Origin: Hysterium pulicare CBS 123377
Lineage: Eukaryota; Ascomycota; Dothideomycetes; Hysteriales; Hysteriaceae
DNA length: 64,000 nucleotides
Direction: 5' to 3'
NCBI GenBank assembly: GCA_000467715.1
Contig: AJFK01000645.1
Span: 62,001-126,000, forward strand
Shown: positions 1 to 11,301 of the stretch, piece after piece
Layout of the letters: each line of letters starts with the position of its first letter
Position numbering within the stretch: the stretch's first letter is position 1
Notes under the pieces: model-generated
What the model was told of the DNA's origin: nothing
Databases searched by the model: none
The model's input: only the letters and a program-made list of their open reading frames with translations
Translations under genes and position numbers: made by a program

Positions 1-1115
1 CGTAACGTCCTCTGAGCTTCAATTAGACCACTCCACAGCCTCTTTTCTTCCGAAACGGGACGGGCCCGCTGTAGGCCTGCGGGACCTCCCGTTGTTCTAA
101 AAACGACGGGACGAGTGCAAAGCATGACCGGAAGACTAATTGCAGCCTCCATATGAAGGCAAATATGCCTTTACAGAGGGCGAAAGACAGAATCTTCAAC
201 AATGAAGCTTGCGCATCCTAGTTTCGAGATACTTCTGCCCGGTCTACACAAGTGAGGCGACGAAGTGAATTGACGATTCCGAAGAATAGATCCAAGAGCA
301 TTTCTGATGGTCAGCGTTGTGTGAGCGACCTTCATCACTTTCTAGACTACGCCCGCCCTTCCATTCTTCGTTGTTACCAACATGCATAGGTGATTTGAAC
401 TCGACGAACGACCCTCAAAGTCTTGGACTGCTTGAAGCCTTGCCCAGTACTAGCTATGAAAAGATGTTCAATCTTGAAGGGGTGGGAAAGAGTTCAAATT
501 TTAGGGCTATAAATAGTGTCAGCCACACGCTATTTTGAGCTTCATCGCCATTGACACCTTTTCAATGCTCAGTAACTCCTTAGGATATCTTCCATGTCGA
601 AATAGGTTCTTCAGGAAGGGCCTACACTCGCCGCCTTTCCGACATGAGCTCGTCACTTTGAAGATCCACCTTCCCCGCGTTTTTGAGATGCCGAACTGCA
701 GATCCCGACACATTGGTTCCAGCAGAACCGGCCAGTGAACTCTTCTTATTCCAACAGCATATTCGAGGGGTACCCCGAGGGGAGAGTGCGGGATGTATCC
801 GCTGCGGAGATAAGTCGTTCAATCGCCAAGCAAAAGCGGCTGGTCCCCATATTGGACTCTATTTGTATCTCGTTGCATTAGTCTAAATCTTGTACTTTTG
901 CGACCTGACACGCTGTGCCTTCATTCCTGTATGTGGTTTGCCGTTCTCTAGTCTCATCTAACGCTTCTTACTTACAGGTGTTCGCAGATGCAATCTCCAA
1001 AAGACGCCATTAGTGATTTTAACGGTTTCTTTCTATCAACACCTTACGATACCATCAATGCTATTAATGCTTTCCTTCTCTTAACACCTTGCAATATTAA
1101 ATCCTCGTCTTCAAG
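1..1115. other. gene-free left edge
   Basis: Only short, mutually overlapping open frames occur here and none resembles a known family. The last few hundred bases presumably serve as the promoter and leader of the transporter that follows. No clear repeat or RNA gene was seen. Confidence 0.5.
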
Positions 1116-2816
1116 ATGCGCTTCTTCGAGAGCCCGAAGACCCTCGAGCAAACGCTCCAACAAACCCAGTCGCAACAGCAACCAGAGGCACCCGACTCCA
1201 AAGCTTCAGAACCAACAACTATCCAACAAGAAGCCATCCCACCACAATCATCAAAATGGACGCTCTCAAGAGCTGGAGACGGCGATACGGCCATGGCCCT
1301 CTTCCATACCCCAAGCAAGATCCACGAACCTCACGATGCCGAAGAAGAGAAGCGCCTAGTCCGCAAGATCGACTTTATGATAATACCCTATCTAGGAGTC
1401 TGCTACGCATTTTTCTATATTGATAAAACTACACTCTCCTACGCGGCCATCTTCGGTATTCGAGAAGACCTAAAGCTAGTCGGAAACGACTACAACTGGT
1501 TGAGCTCAATGTTTTATTTCGGGTTTCTGATTTGGTCATTTCCTTCGAATTTCTTAATGCAGAGGCTTCCAGTCGGGAAGTATCTAGGCTGTAATATCTT
1601 CCTCTGGGGCATCCTCCTCATCGCGCAAGCAGGTGCCAAAAACTTCGCTACGCTCGCCATCCTGCGTGCTCTCTCTGGCGCCGCGGAAGCATGCTCCGAT
1701 CCCTCCTTCATGCTTATCACCGCAATGTGGTATACACGGCGGCAACAGCCTCTCCGAATTGGCTTATGGTACACCGCGAACGGCTTCGGTATCGCAGCAG
1801 GTGGACTCCTAGGCTATGGCATCGGCCACATACGCGGGAAGCTCCCGTCCTGGAAATACGAATTCATCATCATCGGCACTCTCTGCAGTATCTGGGGCAT
1901 AATACTATTCTTCTTCCTCCCCGACTCCCCCGTCACAGCGCCGATGCTAAATCCACGCGAACGGCGCATAGCAGTCGAGCGCCTCCGCTCCAACCAGACC
2001 GGGGTCGAGAACAAGCACTTAAAGAAATACCAAGTCATCGAAGCGCTCAAGGATCCCAAAACGTGGTTTTTCCTCGTCCTGGGATGCATACACAACACGC
2101 CCAACGGCGGCATCTCGAATTTCGGAACCATCATCATCAAAGGCTTCGGATACTCAACCCTAATCACCACACTCCTACAAGTTCCCTATGGGATCTTGAT
2201 CGCCTTATTCATTCTCTCGTGCGTGTATCTCAACGACTATTTTTCTACTCGGTTGAGGAAGAATACGAGATGTTGGTTTATCCTTCTATACCTGATGCCG
2301 AATATAGCGGGCACCTTCGGACTCAGATACGTGGGGTTGGAGCATCATGTTGCGAGACTCTGGTGTTATTACCTCACGGGACCGTATAATGCATCTTTCG
2401 TCCTGACGCTAAGTCTTGTGATTGCGAATACGGCGGGGCATACGAAGAAGGTCGTTACGAATGCTTTTATTTTCTTGGGGTATTGCGCTGGTAATCCCCC
2501 CCACAACACTCCCCAATTTATAAGCCAGACTAAGTGTCATACAGGCAATATAGCAGGTCCTTTCTTCTTCAAAACCTCCCAGTCTCCAACGTACACGCTC
2601 GGTATCTGGGCTATGATTTTCTGCCATTTGTCGGAGATCGTTGTCGTGCTTTGGTTTCGCTGGTACCTGAGTCGGGAAAATAAGAGAAGGGATAGGGTGC
2701 AGGGGCTGGCGAGAGGCATTGTAGGGGATGGGGAGCGGGATGACGGGGAGTTGGATAGGACGGCGTTTGGGGATTTGACGGATTGGGAGAATGAGAATTT
2801 CAGGTATGTTTATTGA
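1116..2816 (+). CDS. MFS transporter, allantoate permease (Dal5-like) family
   Basis: This encodes a major facilitator superfamily permease of the anion:cation symporter (Dal5/Tna1-like) group, expected at the plasma membrane importing small organic anions or vitamins; the substrate cannot be read from sequence. A hydrophilic N-terminus of about 85 residues precedes the membrane segments. Family marks are the N-terminal stretch KIDFMIIPYLGVCYAFFYID, the WLSSMFYFGFLIW helix and the GYCAGN-IxGP block in the C-terminal half. That block is split by a 54-nt intron at 2491-2544 (GTAATC donor, CTAAG-type branch, ACAG acceptor). The intron is a multiple of three and has no stop, so the frame reads through it, but removal restores the conserved YCAGNIAGP. 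About 548 residues after splicing. The start at 1116 is the first ATG of the frame; an internal Met at 1293 is possible. Confidence 0.88.
   Translation: MRFFESPKTLEQTLQQTQSQQQPEAPDSKASEPTTIQQEAIPPQSSKWTLSRAGDGDTAMALFHTPSKIHEPHDAEEEKRLVRKIDFMIIPYLGVCYAFFYIDKTTLSYAAIFGIREDLKLVGNDYNWLSSMFYFGFLIWSFPSNFLMQRLPVGKYLGCNIFLWGILLIAQAGAKNFATLAILRALSGAAEACSDPSFMLITAMWYTRRQQPLRIGLWYTANGFGIAAGGLLGYGIGHIRGKLPSWKYEFIIIGTLCSIWGIILFFFLPDSPVTAPMLNPRERRIAVERLRSNQTGVENKHLKKYQVIEALKDPKTWFFLVLGCIHNTPNGGISNFGTIIIKGFGYSTLITTLLQVPYGILIALFILSCVYLNDYFSTRLRKNTRCWFILLYLMPNIAGTFGLRYVGLEHHVARLWCYYLTGPYNASFVLTLSLVIANTAGHTKKVVTNAFIFLGYCAGNPPHNTPQFISQTKCHTGNIAGPFFFKTSQSPTYTLGIWAMIFCHLSEIVVVLWFRWYLSRENKRRDRVQGLARGIVGDGERDDGELDRTAFGDLTDWENENFRYVY
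2491..2544 (+). other. in-frame 54-nt intron of the MFS gene
   Basis: The donor is GTAATC and the acceptor ACAG. The segment has no stop and is divisible by three, so it can be mistaken for coding sequence. It interrupts the conserved YCAG|NIAGP motif. Confidence 0.8.
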
Positions 2817-3331
2817 TTGGACTTGAGGGTTATAGATGCAACGCGCTTTGATGTAATAGAGCGGTAGATTGGGTAAGTTATGCCAGACATAGAGAACAAC
2901 GTTGGATTAGCATCACGACAATGATTCACGCGTCACGCTGCAAAAAGTAGGAGCTCCTGATCTTCGTGTATCTCGATTTCAGAGTATTTTCCATTTTTTG
3001 GATGTAGAAGTTCCTTCATACCTAAGTTGGTGCAGACAAAAGCATTGTGCGCCTCCCACAACATGCATATGCGAACAAAAGCTCAAAACAAAGCAAAGTT
3101 CACCAGATAAAACGCCATCCGACCCGAGTTGTTTTTTGGTGATCACGCGCCGTATTTTCCCAATCCATACCCTTCAAAACATGCAAACATCTCCATCATG
3201 AAATTCATAAGTGTACAAAGAAAGCTAAGAAGAGAATCGAATTGAAGAATATGGATAGAAAGTAAGAAGAAGAAGTCAGAAGTCGACCGAAGAAAGGTCA
3301 TGTCAGCTAGAGCCAAAGCTTAAGCTTAGGC
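2817..3331. other. intergenic, convergent 3' ends
   Basis: This separates the 3' end of the transporter from the 3' end of the LPMO gene. No gene or structured element was recognised. Confidence 0.5.
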
Positions 3332-4355
3332 TTAAAGCCCACATCCACTTCCACTAGGCAGTTCGAGTGGATACTCGCCATCACCCTGCACAACATCCGG
3401 TCCAGGGTTCGGATACTTGAGTTCGGCGGTCGTCTTCACCGACTCGCAATTCGTGCCCTCGTAATCCGAAAACAGCATCTGAGGACGCTGGGAGAAAGCG
3501 ACGGTGCGCTTAACATCAGGAGAAGCCGATAGCACCTCGCCGCGTGCATTCCGCTTCATGTGCTGATAGTGGCGATGGTGAGCCTTGCGCTCGAGGATGC
3601 TTCGAGAGGCGTGGCCGTTCGGGCACTGGCAGTTGCAGTTTCCGCCCGTGCTGGAAGAACATGTGCAGTCGCAGCCATCGAGCTTATACGTTTCGGCGGT
3701 GGGTTGGGCAGCTTCAGCGGTGGAGGTGGCCACGGCGCCATTCTGAGATGTGGTGTTACCCACAGCATCGCCGCCGCCGACGATCGTAACGACGGCGCAG
3801 CCCATGTTGAATTCCTGTTCGCGGTTCACCCACGTCCAGCCGAAGACTAGGTCTCCGCTCGGCGTGTCGGCTGGGATGGTGAAATCGAAAGATTGGCCGT
3901 ACGGGCCAGTGCCGTTGGATCGATGAGGACAGTCACCTTCCCAGGTTGTGGCGACGGTGAAAGTCTCGCCTTTGTCAGCGCTGAAGCCGACTTGACATGA
4001 ACCTCCCTATCTAAGTGTTAGCCTTATATACTTACCCTTCATTTCAAAATTTACGTACGTAGTGGTTGCCTCCGAGAGGTGGTGTACCAGCGAGCGTGAA
4101 GTTGACTTTGCTGCCGGCTTGCCATTCAACGACGGGTTTACCCTCGTCGGTACCAAGGAGATCGAGGTGGCCTTTGCAGAGGCCCTTTACCGGTTTACCG
4201 CAGCAGCCATACGGGTAGTCGAGAAGGGGATCTGCTGCGCCTTGGGTGAACGGGTTGTTGGGGCCTTTGAGAGTTGGTGGCCAGTAGAGATGCATATGGC
4301 CCTGCACAGCAGTAGCCGCGGCGAGTAGGAGGAGCGAAAGGGTTTGTTTGTGCAT
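3332..4355 (-). CDS. secreted lytic polysaccharide monooxygenase, AA11-like
   Basis: This encodes a secreted copper enzyme of the AA11 type (oxidative cleavage of chitin-like polysaccharide, by family). Exon 1 is 4355-4059, the intron is 4058-4007 (GTACGT donor, GCTAAC branch, ATAG acceptor), exon 2 is 4006-3332, giving 323 residues. The signal peptide (residues 1-19) ends so that His20 becomes the N-terminus, HMHLYWPP, as needed for the copper brace. The second copper His is His98 in GGNHY, encoded right at the intron. Further family blocks are GGSCQVGFS, the FDFTIPADTPSGDLVFGWTW strand and NREQEFNMGC, where Phe occupies the usual axial Tyr position. The C-terminal third is Ser/Thr-rich with a cysteine-dense knot (CDCTC, CNCQC) and no recognisable chitin-binding module. 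Confidence 0.85.
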
Positions 4356-4433
4356 TTTGACGTGTGTGGTGGTGTAGTAGCAAGAATGCGAGTCTGTAAA
4401 AGAATGTACAATGGAGAAGCGAGTGAAGGTTAT

Positions 4434-4441
4434 CTTTTATA
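4434..4441 (-). promoter_or_regulatory. TATA box of the LPMO gene
   Basis: TATAAAAG lies about 79 nt upstream of the LPMO start codon on the coding strand, a normal spacing for a regulated fungal promoter. This is a motif match only. Confidence 0.5.
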
Positions 4442-6123
4442 TTCCTTGCAAAGGAGTGAACAGTCGAGGTATTTGAAAAGAATGACCTTTCGTGCAACGA
4501 AAAGGTATTGTTCAAGTGACGATGTCCCTTCAAGGGTTAAAAAGGAAAGAAAGTGGTCGGTTTGTGTAAAAGGATTGTGTAGAGTTAATGACGAGAAATA
4601 AAGAGTCAACAGTCGAAGGTTCGAGGTCGTAGTGTTGATCGTCACGTGTTGTGCACAAAAGGAGTGAAGAAAGAATAAAAGGTTCCTGCCTGTCCCTCGA
4701 CTGAGCGTACAAGAATCACAAGTGATGGCCCCATGATAGACCCGGGCGACGCCTCTATTTAATTATTCACCAAGCGTACTCTTCTCAGCTTACAGTACTA
4801 GAGTATCGTGAAGTGCTTGGTAGTGGGTATGTCTTACTCGAGGAGAGGCGAGGTCCATCCCCCTATTTAGCCCCCGCCAATCGGCAGCCGTCTAACAGGG
4901 GAAATGCAAGCGTTTAATGTTTCGAAACAGCGACGCCGCGATCAACCTCCTCCACACAGACGATCCCCTTGACATTTTGTTTGCAAACAGAAACTCGGCC
5001 TGCCCTTTTTTCTCCCCTCGTCTTCGGGAGCTGCGTTTCAGCCTCCGTTCCAATTTACCTTAGATCAGCGTCAATCCAGGCACGCCTTGCAGCCCGGCCC
5101 GGCGTATCGACAAGACGTGGAATGCGGGGAGAGGGACGGCGTATCCGGGTTAGGTTGCACAAGAGAGCAATACGAATCCCGTTTATCCTTAGGCCTTATG
5201 GACCTGCATTGGATGAAAGACGGATGTTTGAGCTAATGTCCATCACAGTCACCATCGGAGCTGTTGGTCATGTCTTGAAAAGTTGTCGGTGAACTTTGTC
5301 GTTGCGGCGGCTGCACTCCCTGATTTCCTTCGGCCGGGCTTGAGCAGCGAGAAGAGAGTCAGTCAGAAAAAGAGGATTCTATTTTCCATCTGCGGGTGTT
5401 GGTCGTCTCTCTTCTTGAGCCTTGGCGTAGTTTACCAAAAGCACGGCTCTTAAATCACACCGAGTCTTTTGCACCACGATTCATGGATTGAATAAGCCAT
5501 TCATGATTTTTACAGTCTCAACTCGACGTCCAAAGCTCTTTTCCAGCTACCCGGAAGCCGCTCAAAAGTCAAGCATGCACCTATTTCCCACGTGGCTCGA
5601 AACATTCGGTCACATCTTCCACTCTCTTCTACGGCTTCATTGGCTAAGGCAACTCCTTGTCCGTGCATCTACAGATGTCTCGTTCCTTCTCTCGCCTTAC
5701 AGCAAGTAAATTCTACACGTTTGTCCAGCAAACATTCCCGCCAGCGCAAACATACCGCACGTTTCTCAACGGCTAAGGTATAATTCGCTACTATGGTGCG
5801 AGTCTAGAGTGTACCCATTAGGGCACCATTACTCTGAATACTCAAACCAACAAGCAGGGATGTCACGTAACCCTATGTCCTCAATACCAACCTCAAAACG
5901 TCTTGATGGAACAGTTTCAAAAGAGCCTACATTAACCATTCGTCCTTAAAATAATGACCGCGCTAAGTGACCAGCCGTAGTGAACAAAGTCCGGTTTTGT
6001 CCTGCCAATGCGATGGTCAACTGAAATGGCATCTTCTGTATCTGTAGGAGCTGCCTCATGGACCGATGTTGTGCACCTGGTATGAGAAGGATGCTGAAGA
6101 CAGATACACCTGACAAAAATGCG

Positions 6124-6510
6124 TCAACGCACAATGGGTGTCATAACACGTCGTTTTTCGGAGGGTGGGTCATCCCTTACCACCGTCTTTACCACCAGCC
6201 TACAAAGCCGAGTTGCCCTCTGAGAAGAGCATAAAAGCAAGTTGCCATCCTCAAGGTTAGTCGGAAAATAGTATATGGAATGGGATCTACTAGACTTATG
6301 CAAGCAAAGGAGTTCATAGTACGATGAAAAATGACACCCATTGTGATGTTCCGGTATTTCCGCAGCGCAGTTACCGCAGCGAGAATGGCCACAAACGGTG
6401 CAAAATAGATCCAGCAATCCGCCAATTGACACATCTCCACATGAGCAGCAGGACCACAAATATCCCAAACAGACCCCGATCTCGCGCGCGCGCGCGATTT
6501 AGCCGTCGTA
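6124..6510 (-). pseudogene. possible remnant of a small zinc-ribbon protein
   Basis: The minus-strand frame contains LWSCCSCGD followed about 17 residues later by CTVCGHSRCGNC, a C-x2-C ... C-x2-C-x4-C-x2-C layout like small fungal zinc-binding proteins. The frame is open upstream through a CG-repeat but no ATG was found, and no clear splice site links it to another exon. It may be a decayed gene or chance. Confidence 0.2.
6484..6497. repeat. (CG)n microsatellite
   Basis: An alternating CG tract of about 14 bases. Confidence 0.8.
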
Positions 6511-7195
6511 TGTGAATTTTCTACTTCGGATCGAATTACTCACCTCTGGCTGAAGTCATATTACGATGCCACTCAATGATCAACAGCGATATAGATCGAT
6601 TGAGCCTTACGGTCTCTCAACGAGCAATACACAACTGCCGAGATATAGTTCATCGGAACTTGTGATATCGAGTTCAAGGCACACACGAGCCTCGCTCTGG
6701 TCCAGCTAGCCTTACGAGACAATGAGCGGAGAAAAAGGGGCACGAGGCTGACTCGACTCGACTCCACCTACATACGAGATTCTCACGATTAAGTGGGGCG
6801 AGGTAGAAGGCTGATGTCAGTGTATTGGCATTAAGATCCCGGAGGGACATGATGACACCTGGGTTTAACGTATTTGAATGGTTTGGATTGATTGTGTGTG
6901 AGTGAGAACGAGAAGTGATAGTGCCGTTAAAAGAAATCTATGATGTTTTCTCCCTGCTACGGAAAGGTATCTGAGAAATGCTCACTAAGGCCGCCCTCCA
7001 CCCGTAACGCCAGTAATGCTCCCCGATGCCGGGCAGATCCCCTAATGACCCTAGGAGTTCGCCCTGAGCCCTAATATGAACATGGAAGAGAAAAGTAGAA
7101 TCTCGAGAACTCTTGGTAATGAAATGATACACTGATGAGGAAGGAAAAGAACAAGCCGAGAGGGTTCAACTTGATACCGAGAGAATGACGATCGA

Positions 7196-8266
7196 TCATC
7201 GCCTGTGTAACTCCTTGGAGCTCTTACGATCAAGCCTTCTGTTGACACTCCCCAGTACGACCTAAGTATGGTTAGTTATTCGCTCAATCTCGATCGTTGC
7301 GCTTGGGTAGATAGTCACCTTTAAAATCCCATCAGCGTTGAGTTCTGCGTTATCGTCACCGGTGAAAGGCACCGTATCAACGATATCCCTAAGATCCGAA
7401 TCGCCAGAGATCTCAGCGAGATTATCATCAAGCTGCTTCAAATGCGCCTTAGCACCGGGCTCCTTTCCAACCTGGAAGAACTGGATGCCGATTTGCCAGG
7501 CAGGCGCATCCCATTTATCCATTTTCTTCGCGGCGTTGATGATGGGCGATTCGACATCGTCGCTGGGTTCGCCATCCGTGATTACGATGATGTTCATGGG
7601 TTTCGTGTTCACGGGATCTTTTTGATATCGCGCGAGGTACGGCTTCAAAATATTGTGGAGTCGCTGGCCGGTGGGTGTGCCCGCTTGAGGTTTCACGGTT
7701 TGGAAGATCTCGACGACTGTGCCTGCGGATTTGACGTTCTTGTAGAGATCGCTGTCGGCGTGGTTTAGGAAGTAAATGTCAATACCGTCGGCGTCGTGAG
7801 CGGTGCAGATTGGAGTTATGGTCTCGAGTGCTTTGCCGGTTTCTCGCCATGAGCGACCGGCCATGCTGCCGCTGTCGTCGATCAGGAAGACGGTATCGAA
7901 TGAGTTTAGAAAAGCATAGCGGTCGTCGTTGATTGGTTGGGCGACGGCTGGTGTGGCTGATGATTCAGCGGCGCGAGGGCCGGGAGTATAAGCTGGCGGT
8001 GGCTCATTTGATGGCGTTGAGAAAGCGTTCATGCCTGCGCGATCTGCAGTTGTTTGTAAGTCTAAGATCGGAAATGGGAAATCATAGCTGTGATAATTAC
8101 CTGGTCGGCGTGTTGCTGGAGATCCGGAACCAAAGGGGGTATTGCTAGCCATAGGAGCTAGAGGTCTACTGCGAGGTTTTGGAGCTGTAGTTGTGGAATT
8201 TCTGGGGTTGGATGAAGATAGTGGATTAGAGCCCTTGCGAGAGAGCTTCTTCTTTAAGAAGTCCAT
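7196..8266 (-). CDS. von Willebrand factor A (VWA) domain protein
   Basis: This is a fungal cytosolic VWA-domain protein of unknown cellular role. Three exons: 8266-8101, 8043-7319 and 7261-7196, about 318 residues. Intron 1 (8100-8044, GTAATT...CTGCAG) and intron 2 (7318-7262, GTGACT, ACTAAC branch, CTTAG) are both 57 nt. The N-terminus starts MDFLKKKLS, then Ser/Pro-rich linker with PPPAYTP, then the VWA fold beginning FDTVFLIDDSGSM with the MIDAS DxSxS, the Thr-containing GTPTG and the Asp of ITDGEPSD. Splicing intron 2 replaces a read-through tail with ILK-VVLGSVNRRLDRK, which looks like the conserved family end. The frame is open upstream with ATGs at 8362 and 8491, so a longer N-terminus is possible. 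Confidence 0.8.
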
Positions 8267-8491
8267 TTTGCCTCCAGAATCTCGACGAGTCACCCGCGAA
8301 TGTGAAGCAGGGCCCTCATCGAAGGAAGTTGTGTGGAAGAAGGAAAGCACGGCTGTCGACATCTTGCAAACAGAAAGTATATGTATGAGCAAACGGCGAA
8401 GTGGCAAGTCCTGTGACTGTGAATTGTCGGTAGTGACGAATTTAGTTTTATGGAGACTATTAGTGTATGATAGAATGATCCATGGATCCAA

Positions 8492-9364
8492 CTCGAGCTT
8501 TATATTCTGATAAAGAAACGGTAGCTTTTGCCTCTAGAGTGTCCGCTGAGCACAACAAAAAGTCCTATCTGCCTTGGAGGGAGCCCGAAATGAGCCTCAC
8601 TTCACGAACACTGGTACACCATTTGATTCATAAGGGGCATATAGGCTGGCTGAGTGTATGGGGTAAAACGGAGCCTGATGGGGCAAGGTCGTCAAGAGGT
8701 CTCGTTGGAGTGGCTGTGTGAATGCCTGAGGTCCGGCATTGGCGTTAGCGCCAGCACAGCCCGACCCAATGCCCAAAACCAACATGGCTAGAAACACAGC
8801 CTCGTACCCGAACCGGAGAATTCATCGCCTGTAAGCCTTGATGGCGAGAGAGTGACCATTTGTTGTCCGTCTTTACCGCAATCAAGCGCCGCGAAGCGCG
8901 CAAACCCTTCCAGTCATGCGGCGAACCATGCTGGTCACATCCAGCACTGCCAAAATGGCGCATCGGTGCCGAAGTTCATGGGGGCTTTCCAGGGGCTTCA
9001 AGTGATTGCACTATCGATACTACTTTTTCAATAAAGATTGAGAAATAAATGGGTCTCAATGTGAGCCAAGGCATTGTGAAGGCAGAATCAACTCCATTCA
9101 ACACTTCACCGGCACGACACCACATTATATAAGGCTGATGCAAGTTTGATTGAAGACTAGGGTTCTGAGCCTCAGGCAGGATTGGCACCAAAGCCATGTG
9201 TTGGCTCCTCGTTATGCGCCAGGGCTGAACCATAGGGCTGAGGAATGACAAAGGTCAATGACAGATCTCATTCGCCAAACTCTTTCACGGGTCTAGCGCC
9301 AACTGTTGCGGTGACTTTATGTCTTCAGCCAGCATGATGGATCATGAGAAGCTGAGATCAGCTC
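8492..9364. other. intergenic
   Basis: No recognisable gene. Overlapping short frames only. Confidence 0.5.
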
Positions 9365-10698
9365 TCAATAAACGTCTTTTGCCGTCCAATCTCTCTGAAC
9401 AGCTGTGAACATGTCTCTCACAACAAGATGCCTGTTCAGGCAGCTACTTTGGGACCTCCGTCGTCCTAGATGTGAGGAGGATATCGGGTTACGGTTTGCC
9501 GAGGATAGCCGTGAAGTAGTCCATATCAAAGGCCTCTTGGCCTCAGACCAGGCATATTGCGCCCTATCGTTATTCCAACATTCAGCACAGATGCCTACAT
9601 CTAAGCTGCCAGCATCCAAGCGCAGCTGGTTCTGGATCGAATCCAGCAAAGGTATGAGCCTGGCACGCAGCCCGCAGTGAGAATGATTCCGGTCAATCTG
9701 GTAGGATGGGCACTGTCGTAAGCACTCGAGGAGTCTATCGATATCTCCTGTATAATGAGGGGGCGGCTCTACATCATAGATAGTACCTTGTAACCTGAGG
9801 GTGCCCAACCTCACAAAGAATCGAGTCATCTCCCCCAACTGAAAGGAGTCGCACTGGATGGAGGAGTCGTATCCCAGCTTGCATTGCCTTTCCCCGGACG
9901 TATAAAGCTTGAGAAAGTGGGATTGGAGGGAGTTGATCGTCTCAAGGACGTATTCCCGACGTTGTATCATCTCATCTGTTTTTCCATCAGAACTTATGCT
10001 GCTGCCAAAGGCTGTGCAAGACTCCGACCTTCTACACCATGTGGTATATCCCACCAAAGCGCTGCGCTAAAATCTTCCTCTGCTTCAGGCTTCCACCGAA
10101 CTGAATCGTTCATTATAAGTTGTTTCGAATATTTGGTAACCCAAGGCGCATGGTCGAGCAATATGCCAATCATTAACTTCTGTCGGGCTCGTTCTTCAGT
10201 GATAGCCGTAGTAGCTCTAGCTTTTGTCTTCGCATCCAGCGTTTGAAGAAACTTCTTCCTTTGCACATATTTAGAGAAGTATGCGACGGCATCGAAGCGG
10301 TCGGCGACAATTGCGAGGTTGGCAAGATTTGCTATTGGAGGATTTATGACGGTGAGGTCTAAGCCATGAAGGGCTCGTAAGAAGTCGGTGGTTAGGTTCT
10401 TGATCGTGGATACCTTCGAGATCCTCCCGATGTTGGATATAGATATGTGAGGGAGCACATATCCAGGAGCTTCTGCAATATTTGGATATTTCCCCGACAT
10501 CTTGAGCTCCTCGTGATCCGCCACTACCTTCGCACCTTCATCGAATCGTGTACTCAAGAGATTGTCGAAATAATGTGAGTTCCTACGAAGGGTAGAGGAG
10601 TCAACACGGTACCTAAAATGGCCGGTCCCTTCTTCCTGGTGTACGTCGAGGATGAGGTCGCCTGGCACGATGACTGTGAGGCCTGACTCCTCTGACAT
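9365..10698 (-). CDS. BTB/POZ-like domain protein
   Basis: This belongs to the large Pezizomycotina family of BTB-fold proteins of unknown function. Exon 1 (10698-10029) carries the BTB-like core, GDLILDVHQ ... FRYRVDSSTLRRNSHYFDNL, followed by the helical part ending WWDIPHGVE. Exon 2 (9975-9365) begins DEMIQRRE and carries the family C-terminus: CDSFQLGEM, LRQCPSYQIDRNHSHCGLR, VGICAECW, KRPLIWT and a final RDWT. The intron is about 53 nt (10028-9976, donor GTCGGA, acceptor ACAG); a second donor at 10037 (GTGTAG) is also in phase. About 426 residues. An upstream ATG at 10740 is possible. Confidence 0.72.
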
Positions 10699-10740
10699 CT
10701 TGGAGGAGCAGTAAATGCCTTGTGGTATCAAGTGAAACAC

Positions 10741-11301
10741 TACGGAAGACTGCGTTCACGGATAGGGCCAAGCCATGATTTGGATAAGTTCTGGCGCAAG
10801 TTGGAACGGAAAGTTGGGCGATGCAGTGGCGGAGGCAAGATTGATATGGGATGCCTGTTGCACGGCCACTTCGCGTGATCGACCAATGATGAGTGGAATA
10901 ATTCGCGTCACATAATCAGCAATCTTTCATGTCCGTATCACAACTCCTTGCCCATACCGCATCGATCAGTCAAGAAAAAGCTCATATTCAACAACTCAGG
11001 AAACTATATCTACATATTGAACAAAATCCCCCTTACATTTACTGTTAATGGAGAGGCACTGCCGTCTAGGTTCTAGGCTTCCGCTATCATCATACATGGC
11101 CTGCAGAGCGGACTAACCCTTCTATTACTTCACCAAGCCAGCAGGAGAAGACTCAAGCAACCGGAACGCCTTTAAGAAGTTCTGATCATGTATCATGCTC
11201 GCGATGGTATATAGAAGAGCAAAGTGCTTTCAGGCGAGAGGACTGATAATCGAACAATTGACTGGAGGACCTTAAAGAAGGGTTGCAAGAAGAGGTACCC
11301 T
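10741..11301. other. intergenic
   Basis: The stretch runs from the BTB gene's upstream side to the 3' end of FTR1. Nothing recognised. Confidence 0.5.

Larger units (their letters stand above)
4442..7195. other. long region without a firm gene
   Basis: Numerous short frames overlap on both strands. The only one worth note is a minus-strand frame at about 6468-6124 with spaced cysteine pairs resembling a zinc-ribbon, but it has no ATG. An alternating CG tract occurs at 6484-6497. No RNA gene or transposon end was recognised. Confidence 0.5.

Noticed and set aside
4600-4640. GGTTCGAGG motif considered as a tRNA B box
   Set aside because: No A box, acceptor pairing or cloverleaf could be found around it.
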